NCBI RefSeq assembly: GCF_035046485.1
Contig: NC_085137.1
Coordinates: 310,321,164-310,385,163, forward strand
DNA from: Aedes albopictus
Taxonomy: Eukaryota > Arthropoda > Insecta > Diptera > Culicidae
Length of the DNA stretch: 64,000 bases
Direction: 5' to 3'
The notes under the pieces were generated by a model that did no database searches, was not told the DNA's origin, and saw only the letters and a program-made list of their open reading frames with translations. Shown here in pieces: positions 33,893 to 44,794 of this stretch. Every line of letters begins with the position of its first letter. Position 1 is the stretch's first letter. The translations under genes and the position numbers were made by a program.

Positions 33893-34800
33893 TAGACGGG
33901 TTAAAACCGCACTCACACTGTGAGCAATGCTTAATAAATGATTATCTTTTTTTTGCAAATTTTCAACATTGAAGGAGAGCCAGTTGAGTGTCTACAGAAA
34001 CAATCGATAAAGTGCATGTGTGAACTTATCAGTTCCGTTTCAGTTTTTATTGCTTTCTTATCATTACCAGAGATAACTTTTGATTTGAGTGGCAAATTGA
34101 TAGCTTCGCCTGTGTATTGGCCTGTGCAATGTCATATCGTGTGTGCATGGATGTCAGACTAACAATTCGTTCCTATGTATTTTTGTTTGTTTGTTAGTAG
34201 GCATATATGCCGCAGAAATAATAAAAATATTGCAATAATAAGAACAGCGTGAATTGCATACATCCAATGGACATGTAGGCTAGAAGATATAAGCGTACAC
34301 AGGGGGGAGTTGAAACGCCAAGTTCTGAAAAAGTTGTCATCACAATTTGGAAATTAATCCTTTACTTACGAACTGATTTTTTTTTATTGAAAAAACCATG
34401 CCGTTTGATAATGAAATTGTATATCATTATTAGATATCATCATGTTAACCCACTTCTGTTTCATCTTACCCCGTTTCCACATGCCACATGGTGTACCTAC
34501 CTAATCTAACCGCCATTGTTTTAAAATGATATTTTAATGGTACAGCATTTGGAACAGCAAAAAGTCTATTCTGTTCGAATGTTGTTTCATATTTGTGCAA
34601 TGTCAAGTGTAATTTTACCTGTGTTTTGGAAAATATTTTTAAAGGCTTGACCAGTTTAAAAGTTCAAACAACTGATAACTTTTTTTTTCAAGACTGATAC
34701 TGTTCAGTTATTGTTGTATGTAAGCTTCACAAACATATGATATATCGATAAAATACAGACTATTATCCCTATATTGCCTCATACGCGCGCTGTAGCGTGT
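33893..34800. other. AT-rich spacer upstream of the gag-like gene
   Basis: No transposon ends or coding sequence recognised. It forms the distal upstream region of the gene at 34960. Confidence 0.35.
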
Positions 34801-34959
34801 AGCCTGTTGAATGCACACTTAAACAATCGCGCTTCATGCGGGGGTTTACCCATGGCTTCACGCTCGAACCAACCAGTGACGGGAGTGCATTCTACGGCCG
34901 CGGTCGATCATTTCAGTTAATCACATTATAGCCCCAAAGTAAGACGCAATCAAACCATC
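34801..34959 (+). promoter_or_regulatory. Inr and DPE core promoter of the gag-like gene
   Basis: An arthropod-type initiator TCAGTT lies at 34913-34918. Taking its A (34915) as +1, positions +28 to +32 (34942-34946) read AGACG, a perfect match to the DPE consensus RGWYV. No TATA box is present at -30, as expected for a DPE promoter. This would give a 45-nt leader before the ATG at 34960. The preceding 100 bp is GC-richer than its surroundings. Confidence 0.6.
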
Positions 34960-35781
34960 ATGTCAGCAAATTTGTTCTCCCGTCTGGACCCGTTCGACTG
35001 CCAGAAGGGTGATTTCGATTACTACTTGGAGCAGTTTGACCATTATCTGGATTTGAACTCGGTCGAGGATGAGGGCAAAAAAGTGCCCTTGTTCATCAGC
35101 AGCATCGGCCAGGATGCCTACAAAATTCTGAAGGAGACATGCGCTCCCGCGGACCCCAAGGAGAAATCATTTGAAGAGTTGAAACGCCTACTGCTGGAGT
35201 ACTTTGCCCGGCGAGAGTTCTACCGACGCAATCAACGACCTGGCGAGTACACCGGAGCCTACGTGAACGAGCTGAAGCGGCTGTCGCTCAAGTGCAACTT
35301 TGGCGCTTTCGTACATGACGCTTTGCGCGATAGAATCGCGTGTGGAAAGCTTCCAGATGATAAGACCTCGGCGACTCCCGCCGCTGCTCCAAGCACGTCC
35401 AAAGGCCAGACCCAGCCGAAGTCGAGTGTTCCCCAAGTGGTTCAAGAGGTGGCGGAGAAGAAAACAAAAGCCAAGAAGACCGTTGCCGTTGAATCGAGCT
35501 CTGTCGTCGTCAGTCCGGGAGAGCAGCAGCAAAAGCAACCGAAAGGACCCAAACCGCAGAAAGGTCCGGCAGGTCAGCAGAAGCAGCACAAGTGTAAAAT
35601 TTGTGGACATGAACACAAGGAAGCCGAATGTCCCCACAAGGATGCATCCTGCTTTATGTGTCGCAAGAAGGGCCACATTGCGTCGGTGTGCAAGGAGAAG
35701 GCCAACAAGGCCCAGCAGCAACAACAACAACCGGTGCAGGTTCATGTGCATGTTCAACAAAATACCGGGGTGAAAAATTAA
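34960..35781 (+). CDS. intact Gag-like protein with capsid and two CCHC zinc knuckles, candidate domesticated gene
   Basis: An uninterrupted 273-aa frame starts at the first ATG after a short leader. Residues about 5-130 match the Ty3/gypsy-type retrotransposon capsid: RLDPFD near the start, ILKETCAPADPKEKSFEEL (56-74), NQRPGEY (91-97), YVNELKRLSLKCNFG (101-115) and ALRDRIACG (121-129). The segment between LLLEYFA and NQRPGEY is shorter than I expect for the family, and the capsid C-terminal part after residue 130 is replaced by a Pro/Ala/Lys/Gln-rich linker. Two zinc knuckles follow: C212-C215-H219-C224 (CX2CX3HX4C) and C231-C234-H239-C244 (CX2CX4HX4C). A Gln run and a VHVHV tail end the protein. 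There is no protease, RT or integrase frame and no LTR was seen, so this is either a domesticated capsid gene (Arc-like in origin) or a Gag-only retroelement relic. A role in RNA binding or capsid assembly is inference. Confidence 0.85.
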   Translation: MSANLFSRLDPFDCQKGDFDYYLEQFDHYLDLNSVEDEGKKVPLFISSIGQDAYKILKETCAPADPKEKSFEELKRLLLEYFARREFYRRNQRPGEYTGAYVNELKRLSLKCNFGAFVHDALRDRIACGKLPDDKTSATPAAAPSTSKGQTQPKSSVPQVVQEVAEKKTKAKKTVAVESSSVVVSPGEQQQKQPKGPKPQKGPAGQQKQHKCKICGHEHKEAECPHKDASCFMCRKKGHIASVCKEKANKAQQQQQQPVQVHVHVQQNTGVKN

Positions 35782-36240
35782 GGTGTAGATCGCTTTGGAG
35801 TGTCACAGATAAACATACGTTACAAAACATTGCAAAATAATTTTCTAGTTTTAACACTAACAGTCTCGTAAAAATTTGTAGTTTATACTAAGGTACAAGG
35901 TTTTCAGAAAATAAAAATAGTGGTTCCGATGATCACTTAGTACTTTGCACTTTGTGATGTATAATATATTGACTGAAAATGTAATTTGACGCTTGCTCAC
36001 TCGCAACGAACATTCAAAAGCAAATTCTCAAGTCTTCATTTGAACTTTGTACTTTGGCATTTACTAGTTCGTGTAGTACATGACACTACACTGAATGTAA
36101 GTTTTGATAAACTGGAAATATATTATTTTTATTTACTTCTACTAAGTGTCACATCTATTTGTATGCGAATGTATGTAGAATTTAAGGTGAATTAGTAGTA
36201 TTTACTGGTAATCAGGGTCAATGAAAATTTAAATAAAATA
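35782..36240 (+). terminator. 3' untranslated region with polyadenylation signal
   Basis: AT-rich sequence following the gag-like stop codon. AATAAA occurs at 36232-36237, about 450 bp downstream, with a further AATAAAA just after it. No second open frame or pol-like motif lies here. Confidence 0.5.
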
Positions 36241-36338
36241 AAACATACATTTGAGTTGAATTGTTTATTTTACTTCACACAGCCGTTCTTTATAAAAAAT
36301 ATTGGGTGGGGCGTTTCGAGCCGTTTTCGAGCGCATTA

Positions 36339-36631
36339 CACTGAAGTTTTTTTTTACGACGGAAATGGTACCGCGTAAAAAAACCCGCGTAAAAAACCGC
36401 GTTATTGCAAAAAACGTCGTAAAAAACCGCGTTTTTTTCTAAAACCGTCGTAAAAAAAGTAAAAAAAAATCAAGTTACGTTGGATGTCATCCTGACTATT
36501 TTGCGCGTGTTTTTGAAATAACTCGTTTTTTTACGACGGGTTTTGAAATAACGCGATTTTTTTACGGCCGCGTAAAAAAACGCGTTATTTAAAAAAACGT
36601 CGTAAAAAAACCACGTAAAAAAACTTCAGTG
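36339..36631. mobile_element. 293-bp MITE with CACTGAAGTTTTTTT ends
   Basis: TA duplication at 36337-36338 and 36632-36633. The inverted ends CACTGAAGTTTTTTTT continue into repeated CGTAAAAAA/CGCG words on both strands. Similar in style to 39656-39853. Confidence 0.85.
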
Positions 36632-36689
36632 TACTTATGTGTTTATTATGCTATTAATTTTCAACACCGAATCGAAATCTCAAATAACC

Positions 36690-37740
36690 CAAATTTATCC
36701 ACTTAGTGGTGATAGTGCCTTTCTTGTCGAATATGTACTCATGATCTTTCCGTCGACGTTAGCTGAAATGTTCCTGAATCCTGAGAACACTTTATATTGA
36801 AATGCAATTATTTTAACAAAGCCATCATAGATTTGAGAAATTTATTGATGGCACACATTCCGATGTTATGTTCAACGGTAAAACAGAGCTGACAAATATC
36901 AGACCACTCACTCTTCACTACCTTAACTTTATTCAAAATCACAGAACATTTACGATCTTCGACAAAGTTTTCTTCAGCAAACTTTAGGCTATATTTTATA
37001 ATTCTTGGTTAAATACACGGTTCATGTTGATTCAAAAGTTGACTTGAAATTTTCCATTCAAATTTCAATCGCAATGAGAAGTGCGAGGGCTCAACCAGTC
37101 GCTCCCAAATTGTGAGCAGTAATTTTAGACGCAAAGGGATTGGAAAAACTTTATTTAGTGTTGATGCGATCAAATTATAATTTTCCCATAAATGGTTGAT
37201 TAATCCTACTATATATTTACACCACAGGAATCTAAAATGGTGTGATTTGATGAGAACGCTTTGGTCACGATTTTGGTCTCTTGCATATATGAAGACTTCG
37301 ACAATTTCTTAACTTTCAATCTTACCCAGGCTATAAAAAACACGATTTGATTTATCGCTAACATTGATTATGTTAACTTTCATGATTCAGCTATTTGATG
37401 TGCCGCATGCATGGGTTTGGTTCAATTTTACGTTTGGCCACTTCCGGCGGGAGCCCTGGAACTCATCCCAAGACATTACCGATTGTCCCAAATATGGTTT
37501 CAGACTATTTTCTTGTCAGTTCATCAGGTTACCGAAAAGCCGCAAATTGATGTGTTGAATGCATGGGTTGACATTTGACCAATTCCGGCGGGTCACTCGG
37601 AACCCGTTTTGGATCACTACCGGTGGTTTTCTAATGTGATCTGAGACTATTTTCTTGTTAACCCTTCCATAAGATATAAAAAAAGCCGCGATTTTTTGTG
37701 TCGTATGCATAATTTTGCTTCACTTCCCTATGTAATTGCT
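36690..37740. repeat. satellite-bearing repeat, copy 2
   Basis: Direct-orientation homologue of 30540-32960: the shared leader is followed by only about three of the GATGTGYCGCATGCATGGG-type units (37340-37720). The CA-rich tail is absent. Together the two copies bracket the gag-like gene. Confidence 0.65.
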
Positions 37741-38018
37741 CTTTCATATAAAATCCATAATTCAATACATTTTAGAAAATAAAAAAAACAATTGTTCAAG
37801 CTGAACTTATCCAGTAAAAGCTAGTTTTATCACGCAGAGTGTTACCACGCGTAATGTAGTCGTTTTTGTAAGATTTGACGACTCTAGGGATCTAATAGCT
37901 ATTATCAGTCTTCAGCAGTTGACATTTCGGAATTCCTAATTGTTTTTAATTTCTGCGATGTGTCGATTAAGCGGTGGGAAAATTTGGGCGACATACCAAA
38001 TCTTTGATTATATAACAG

Positions 38019-38416
38019 TGTTGGATCTCGCTCCAACGTCGTCGACCGGCGTCATCACAGGCAGCTTCGAACCGACCCAAGCTGCGAAGCGTGTGAGGAA
38101 CAGCCCATTCATCCAGTCAGCCACGCTGTCTATTGTATGATAGCGTCGTCAGCCTAATCGCACGTTGGGCTCCCTGCAGCATGCAGCGCAGCGCGAGGCT
38201 ACATTCATTCTATTATTTTGTATCTGTTTTGTGTCATCATCCGTACTATCAGTCGCCTATAAAAGGCGACTGAGCACAACCCATATGTATAGTGTGTTTT
38301 CATCATATCACCGCCGTGTGGAGCACTGCCACACGGTGATGCGAATAAATAGTAAAACGTTTATTGCGTGTACTTCTTCTACGCCGCCCGGTGTCCCGTA
38401 TATAGTTAGACACAAC
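38019..38416 (+). mobile_element. probable solo LTR or LTR fragment
   Basis: It begins TGTTGGATCTCG, as many LTRs begin with TG. It contains a strong TATA box TATAAAA at 38258-38264 and AATAAA at 38344-38349, about 86 bp further on, the spacing of a short R region. GC-balanced sequence contrasts with its surroundings. The 3' end (near ACACAACG) and a target duplication could not be fixed, and no internal pol sequence follows. It could alternatively be a host promoter. Confidence 0.45.
38251..38271 (+). promoter_or_regulatory. TATA box set in a perfect hairpin
   Basis: TATAAAA is flanked by exact inverted arms AGTCGCC and GGCGACT, placing the TATA box in the loop of a 7-bp stem. Confidence 0.6.
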
Positions 38417-38419
38417 GTG

Positions 38420-39653
38420 GGGCAAGACATCCTGGCCGAAACAAACAGTATTAGTAATTATATATCTTTCGTAGAGGTTGGCATTTCTGATCTTATGCTT
38501 CTGCAATGTTGCTTTGATATGCGTTACCATAGAATCATAATTTGATACAACTGAAAGATTCCAAGTTATATGAAATTTTACTCCTAAATTTTTTACATTG
38601 TCTACTTCTTAAAATTGTTTGAACGGTATAAGATTTTCTTTTTTTATATACTGGTTCTTTTATGTAGATTTGGCAGGAAGCATTTCAGGTAATAGTTATT
38701 ATGATTAGTTTAGGTTATAATGGTCGGAAAAAGATAAAGTTCGGCCAAAACTCTTTTTATGTGTTTAATCGAAGTTATAGGTTGCCCAGATATGGTATAT
38801 AGTGTTTTTAGTGTTTAAAAAGGTGTATTCAAAAATTACGTAATTTCAATAATTTCAAAAACAGTGAAAATCAGTAAACTCCATATTTTTTGCGTTTTTT
38901 GTTAGAAAATCAATTCGGATTTAAATAAATGATCATCTTTCGATCAAATCCAATCAAGTTTGTTCAAAACGTGTGAAAAATGTGGAAAGATAAATTTTAT
39001 TTCAGTAAAAAATGGAAAAATAACGTAAAATATATGAAAAAACATGACTTTTTTAAAAAGCTCTAATTTGAAAAACTGCAAATTTCTGCAAAATATTCAA
39101 ACGTTTTTAGGCAGCTCTAAGCATGATGTTACAGATGTACTATTCGAAATTGCGGCGACACGTGACGACACGAACCGTTTTTTAACTTAAAAATTCCCAA
39201 AATTTCTAAGGTACAATATATGAAAATTTGAAAAGTTTTGTGACATATTAATTTTGCATCATACGTGCATTCAAACAGTCCAATAACAAGCTTTCATATG
39301 CTGGATAACTTAAAACATATATTCCATTCTCAAAATATTATTATTTTACTTTTTTCGAATAATTCATTTTTCAATTTTATGAGTTAGGCCACTTTGGCAG
39401 TAAAAATGTCATTGAAATACAAAAGCTAGTATTCTTTTAATTAATAATCATAAAAGTACAGTACATTAACTTTGTTATAAGGTGAAATAAAGTTTAAAAT
39501 GATCAATTTCGTTTTTTGGGAGTTTTGGCCGCCCCTTTGTATGGAGCCCGACCAATGTGCAATGGTTATATGTATGTTCTCTTTTTTGTCTTAGTCATCA
39601 ACAATATAGTATCTCTTTATCTAAAGTGGTGGTCGAAAACGTTGAAAATGGAT
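38420..39653. other. AT-rich unassigned DNA
   Basis: No recognisable coding sequence or delimited element. The words GGCCAAAACTC (38752) and GTTTTGGCCGC (39523) lie in opposite orientation and may be decayed ends of an element. Confidence 0.3.
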
Positions 39654-39655
39654 TA

Positions 39656-39853
39656 CAGTCAGGTTTTTTTTACGCGGGGGATACGTACCGCGTAAAAATA
39701 AAACTCAGTTCAAAATTCAAAAAACCGCGTAAAAAAAAGTCTCACCATTTCTCGACGAATCATGCAAAAATAAGACGATGAAATTTTTTTTTGTATGGAG
39801 TTTTCATTTATGCGGCCGCGTAAATCAAAACCGCGTAAAAAAAGACCTGACTG
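39656..39853. mobile_element. 198-bp MITE with CAGTCAGGT ends
   Basis: TA duplication at 39654-39655 and 39854-39855. The ends CAGTCAGGTTTTTTTTACGC are inverted, and the interior has repeated CCGCGTAAAAA words like 36339-36631. Confidence 0.85.
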
Positions 39854-39948
39854 TACATATATACCTAATGATGCTCACAACTCCTCCAACGATCTTCTTA
39901 TACCTCGCGCCGTTTTAAACTCTGCTTTGATTAGCAGGAAATTGAGTA

Positions 39949-40778
39949 CCGTGATTTCGGGTGAAATTGATCACTTTTCACAGTTTCTGGCTTCTAATTT
40001 TTGAATAGTTATCGATATGGTCAAACTCATTGCTTTAAAACAAGTACGACCACGGGTTTCATCAGTTAACGAGGTTGAAACTTTTACTGCAAATCATTTT
40101 ATTGCAATAAATATCATTTGAAATTAAAAATCAGAAATTTTAGTTTCGGGGTGAAATTGATCAGTCAGTGAAATGTCTTTGTAAGTGCTGGAAATAAATT
40201 TTCCATCTGAATTATCCACCCCAGAATGCAAAAAGCTTTGTAAAACTTTTACAAGGTTAATAAATTCTTAATTATTTAAATTTAAAGTTTAATAAATCTA
40301 ACTAAAACGCCTCAAAGTATGCAATTTCCCTACTAACAAGTCATTACATTAGAAAAAGTACAATTTTATACATAAATATCAATATTTATAGAACTTTTGA
40401 TTTTTTTTTTTTTTGTCTGTATTAACGAGATTTTTAACTCTAGGCTAGTTCATCTCGGCGAACTTTTGATGACGAAATCGGGATTGGCGAACACTTGGCA
40501 GCTATAAACATTCATTCGAATATTAATTCCATGTGCGATACAGCTACGGTTACAAAAGTTTGAAAGTGTCTTTAAAAATCGCCAAACACACAGTTTCGGA
40601 AAATTTCAAATTTAATACAGAAATATGTGACTAATTATCTGTAAAACATGTAAACTCATCATTCAATAACCCTTGAGCCAGATGATGGTCATTTTTTACA
40701 AATTGTTTTAAGTTCAAAACATTATTTTTGACAAATAAAAATTGCCCTCACGTCGATCAATTTCACCCGAAATCACGG
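39949..40778. mobile_element. 830-bp TIR element with CCGTGATTTCGGGTGAAATT ends
   Basis: TA is duplicated exactly (39947-39948, 40779-40780), and the inverted end CCGTGATTTCGGGTGAAATT continues for about 25 bp. Removing the element with one TA joins RKLS to ICHINV in one frame of the surrounding LINE, confirming the boundaries. A SINE fragment is nested within. Confidence 0.85.
40402..40459 (-). mobile_element. 5'-truncated SINE fragment
   Basis: Flanked by the 11-bp duplication GAACTTTTGAT (40391-40401, 40460-40470). It starts with a T-run on the plus strand (the poly(A) tail of a minus-strand SINE) followed by TTGTCTGTATTAACGAGA. Same family as 29557-29617 and 45351-45468. Confidence 0.75.
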
Positions 40779-41114
40779 TATCTGTCATATCAACGTGCAG
40801 CGAGTTTGTGTGCTCGAAAATTCAGCAAATTTGAAGAGTTACGAAAGACTTTTGAAGGCAGTAGCGGCGATGTAATCTGCATGACCGAAACATGGTTGGA
40901 CAACTATGTTAGCGATCAAATGATATCTATAAATGGGCTCAGACTAGTCAGAATCAACTGTAACAGACACGGTATTGGAGTATACATCAGGTGTGATCTT
41001 TTCTATCGCGTACGGAGTTAGTTCACCACAACTGATACTCCTGACTCAATGCAGCAGTATTGTAAATTGGTGTCGGTAGTCACCGTCTTCTGCTAGCTGT
41101 ATTTTAGAATAATA

Positions 41115-42057
41115 GGGTAAGAAATCAAGCTTTGAACTAGTCAAATTGTAATCTTAATTTGAACCATTTCAAAATTCATTAAAACGACGTACTTTTCAGG
41201 CAAATATTGTCCCGAAAAAGATGTTAAACAGCTTTCCCTAATATAACCTGATAACATGGACTTTAAAAGCAATAAAAAAAGCGTTTTTGTCATGGAAAAC
41301 AGGCAATTGAAAAATCACTGTGATTTCACCCATTTTCCCCAAGAGAAAGCACATTTTCGGTGCACTCGTACAGCTCATGCATTGTATCACACGAAATATG
41401 TAAACACATCAAATGAAAGCTTATTTATCGTAGAATCGACCAACCGAATAAAATTCCGCATTTTTTCTCATAAAATTATCAAATTTAAGTGATTCTTACT
41501 TGGAGAATGTTATCTTAAGTTGAACCATTTGTAATCTAAATTTGAACTAGTAAACGTGGGTGAGCTTCTAGTGTTGGCCTGTAGATTGCGCTAGTGGTTG
41601 CTTTGTTTACTCTTGGGGGATGGAAAAATCCAAATTTAGTTTCCAAATTCCTAAAGAATTTCGAACATTCTGAGTTGAGATTCCACTGCCTAATGAAAAA
41701 TAGGTATGAGAATTAGCAGATTCGAGTAATTTTTCATTGTTTAGCATGGAATTGGCTGTTTTGTGAGTTGCTCGAGCTGCTGCCGCCAGTAGTTCAAATT
41801 AAGATTAAAATTGGTTCAAATTATGATTACGATGGTTCAAATTAAGATTAAAATCATTGTTGATGAAAAATCGAATATTTCAATGAAATTCGGTGCAAAT
41901 ACAAACTTTTTACCATTTAACAGAAAGCTTATACCCGTGGCTTTCATGTACATACGATTTTGCCGTAGTAAATTATTTCCATGTGGGAGAAAAAATCACT
42001 TAAAATTTGCACTGCTTCAGAAAGCCGCAATTTGGTTCAAATTTTGATTACCTACCC
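41115..42057. mobile_element. 943-bp element with GGGTAAGAAATCAA/GGGTAGGTAATCAA ends
   Basis: TA at 41113-41114 and 42058-42059. The inverted ends extend about 25 bp. TTCAAATTAAGATT and its complement recur several times inside both arms. No coding sequence. Confidence 0.7.
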
Positions 42058-42082
42058 TACATAACAGACTACTCCCTGAACT

Positions 42083-43740
42083 ACTTACTTACCGATCAGG
42101 CTAAGGCCGGAGTAGCCTCTGCTGTACATAGTAGCCGCCCCCATTCCACTCGGTCCATGGTTGTTTGTCTACAGTTTCGCACTCTGCGTAGGGTCCGCAG
42201 ATCGTCCTCCACTTAGTCGACCCACCTAACTCGCTGCGCACCACGTCTTCTTGTACCGGTCGGATGACTCTCGAGAACCATTTTAGTCGGGTTGCTATCC
42301 GACATCCTGATGAGGGTCACGTCAGCCCACTGTAGCCTCCCGATTTTCACGGTGTGGACGATGGTTGGTTCTCTCACCAGCCGATGCAGTACGCGGTTCA
42401 TTCGTTTTCTCCAAGTCCCGTCTTCCATCTGCACTCCGCCGTAGATGGTACGCAGCACCTTCAGTTCGGAAACTCCAAGGGCGCGTTGGTCCTCTGCACG
42501 TAGGGTCCATGTTTCGTGCCCATAGAGGACGACCGGTCTAATCAGCGATTTTTAGATAGTAAACTTCGTGTTACGGCGAACTTTGTTCGATCGTAGAGTT
42601 CTGCGGAGTTTTTTTTTTTACACGAATTCTTCAACCGCCTCGATTTCATCGCCACCGATATAAATTCGGACAGGCGGGCGCGGTGATTCTTCCCTGGAGC
42701 CGTTTGCCATCATGTACTTTGTCTTCGACACATTAATGACTAATCCGATTCGTCTGGCTTCACTCTTAAGTCGGATGTACGTTTCCGCCATCGTCTCAAA
42801 TTTACGAGCAATAATATCAATATCATCAGCGAAACCAAGCAGCTGAACGGACTTCGTGAAAATCGTCCCACTTGTGTTTATCCCCGCTCTCCTAATTACA
42901 CCTTCTAACGCAATGTTGAAGAGCAAGCACGAAAGACCATCAGCTGATACTCGAACTACGCACATCACTCGATCCATCGCCGTCTTGATCAATCGTATCA
43001 GATTATCCGGGAATTCGTATTCGTGCATAATCTGCCATAACTGGTCTCAATCGATTGTATCATACGTCGATTTGAAATCGATGAACAAGCGATGTGTGGG
43101 CACGTTGTATTCGCGGCATTTCTGCAACACCTGGCGGATGGCGAACATCTGGTCCGTTGTAGCGCGTTCACCCATAAATCCAGCCAGATATTACCCCACG
43201 AACTCTCTTGCAATTGGTGATAGACGGCGGAGAGAGTATCTTGTAGGCAACGATCAGTAGTATTGCGAATCTTTTCTGAAATCCGCATACCGGCCAACAA
43301 CTGGTGCGCCGACAGCCCATGCGCCGGGCTGTGCGCCATACAAAATGTAAATAAACAAGTGTCAAAATGGTTCGCGCCAAGAGCTCTATCTCTCTTAGGG
43401 TTCGGTTCCATTTTTTTCTAAAACATTGAACGTCTTTATGTCTCGAAATAATGTACAACAAAGATATTATTGACGGTAACAACGCTTTTACTTCATTAAA
43501 CCACTGATTAGTAGTGATTTGGCTAGTGAAAAACTTGGCGCATAGGCAATCGGCGCGCAAATTGTGCGCTGGTGTGCGGATTTGAGTTAATCGTCGCAAA
43601 GTGCCCAACACACATTATACCCTGGCGCGCAACCTAGAGGTCGAAGAGAAACTTGTCGAAATGCTAAAAATTCTCGAGAAGCTCAATATGATCGCACGAT
43701 ACTTCCCGCAATCCAACTTGTCGCCCTTTTTGTAGATGGA
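42083..43740 (-). mobile_element. RTE-like copy E, minus strand, interrupted by a MITE
   Basis: Minus-strand order is YKKGDKLD (near 43720), the YKILS region (about 43235), MGERATTDQMF (about 43180-43145), FIDFKSTYD (43085-43060), MHEYEFPDNLIRLIK (43028-42985), LSCLLFNIALEGVIRRAG (42930-42880), FADDIDIIARKF (42835-42800) and KTKYMMA. The GLRQG motif B region is partly deleted (VVRVSADGLSC). After a frame break comes LRTIYGGVQMEDGTWRKR (42455-42405) and GRRGAQRVRWVD (to 42213), ending with the GATCGGTAAGTAAG 3' repeats near 42085. Non-functional. Same subfamily as copies A and B. Confidence 0.85.
43279..43583. mobile_element. probable 305-bp MITE with AAATCCGCAYACC ends
   Basis: The left AAATCCGCATACCGGC has an inverted partner (GGTGTGCGGATTT) at the right. 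GCGCGCC/GGCGCGC words recur inside, and the base composition differs from the flanking RTE copy it interrupts. The target duplication is not clear, and further non-RTE sequence extends to about 43660. Confidence 0.5.
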
Positions 43741-44401
43741 ACACACGATACCTTCCATCCTCCTTATGCAGAAAATTTGGCGTAACATATAGAAATCTGA
43801 AATTTATCGTCGTAACAGTGGGTCAAAGGGGCGAGATTAAGTAAGAACATTCTCTTGAATATCTCATCAAATATTACGAATATCGAATCAAAAATTTTAT
43901 GGAGGCATCCTCAAGGTTGCCAGCAAATCCTTTCGAAAAATTAGGTTTTCAGAGCAATTAGTGATTTTTTTAAATTTAGTACAATCATATGTTTGGTATA
44001 ATTGAATACAAGTATTAGACATTTTAGATCACTGTGCGGTGGTCTATGGACCACAGGGCATACTTTTTTGAACTGCAAAAATCCACACTTTTTGATTGAA
44101 TAAAACCGAAGACGGCTAATAACAAAACAGACAGCTCTCACCCTGTCGCAGGCGACAAGGTTGAAACGCCCTTAACGAATCGCAGGAACATGCTTGTGTG
44201 CGTGCACATGCAAATACGTACACGGAAGACATAGCATCTCACGCTCAATTATTCATAATATTGTTCCCTGGTGCCGTTCGTGGCGCTAGTGTGCTTGAAG
44301 TTCCCAGAATATATGGAGCAACAGGGTAGATGTCTGTCTTGTTATTAGCCGTCTTCGATAAAATTCATGGATTTGATTTAAACCTTCGTGGAGACGTATT
44401 C
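43741..44401. other. unassigned region
   Basis: No recognised gene or element. Short CAC/GTG-rich stretch around 44180-44220. Confidence 0.3.
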
Positions 44402-44558
44402 GGGTTCGTTAAAATATTACGTAACGCTAAGTGGGAGGGAGGTCGTCTAGCGCTGTGTTACGCTACATACAAAATCTCAATATTTCCCATCCAAAGGTTA
44501 TTACGTGGGGGAGGGAGAATTTGTCAAATTTAGCGTTACGTAATATTTGAACGAACCC
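44402..44558. mobile_element. 157-bp MITE with GGGTTCGTT ends
   Basis: The left GGGTTCGTTAAAATATTACG and right CGTAATATTTGAACGAACCC are inverted over about 28 bp including GTAACGCTAA. TTC is present outside both ends, a possible 3-bp duplication. Confidence 0.8.
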
Positions 44559-44794
44559 TTCTAATAGTTGAATTTTTTTAGCAGGGTAAGGCTACAGCAA
44601 ACAATATAACACATCACAGCGATATCATTATTGGAATTTTTATTCAAATTGATCATTGATGTTCAACACTGCACTGCGCATTTTTTCATTTGTACAACAT
44701 GAAGTTATTGATCTTATTGACTTTGTATAGAATTTTTAGAGTTAAACGACAAGCACCAACATATGAAAAAGAAGAACACGCAGTAGTAGACGTA

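Larger units (their letters stand above)
39856..41020 (+). mobile_element. CR1-like non-LTR fragment with endonuclease, split by a TIR element
   Basis: The left part (39860-39946) encodes NSSNDLLIPRAVLNSAL. After the inserted element, translation continues from ICHINV (about 40781) through SLCARKFSKFEELRKTFEG (40805-40862), DVICMTETWLDN (40869-40905) and GIGVYIRCD (40975-41000). The TETW block is a conserved catalytic motif of the APE-type endonuclease of CR1/Jockey-related LINEs. One frameshift lies just after ICHINVQ. The rest of the element is missing. Confidence 0.7.

Noticed and set aside
35188..35760. 190-codon minus-strand frame opposite the gag-like gene
   Set aside because: It is the antisense shadow of the Gln/Lys-rich gag-like coding sequence (Leu runs mirror CAG runs) and shows no independent motif.
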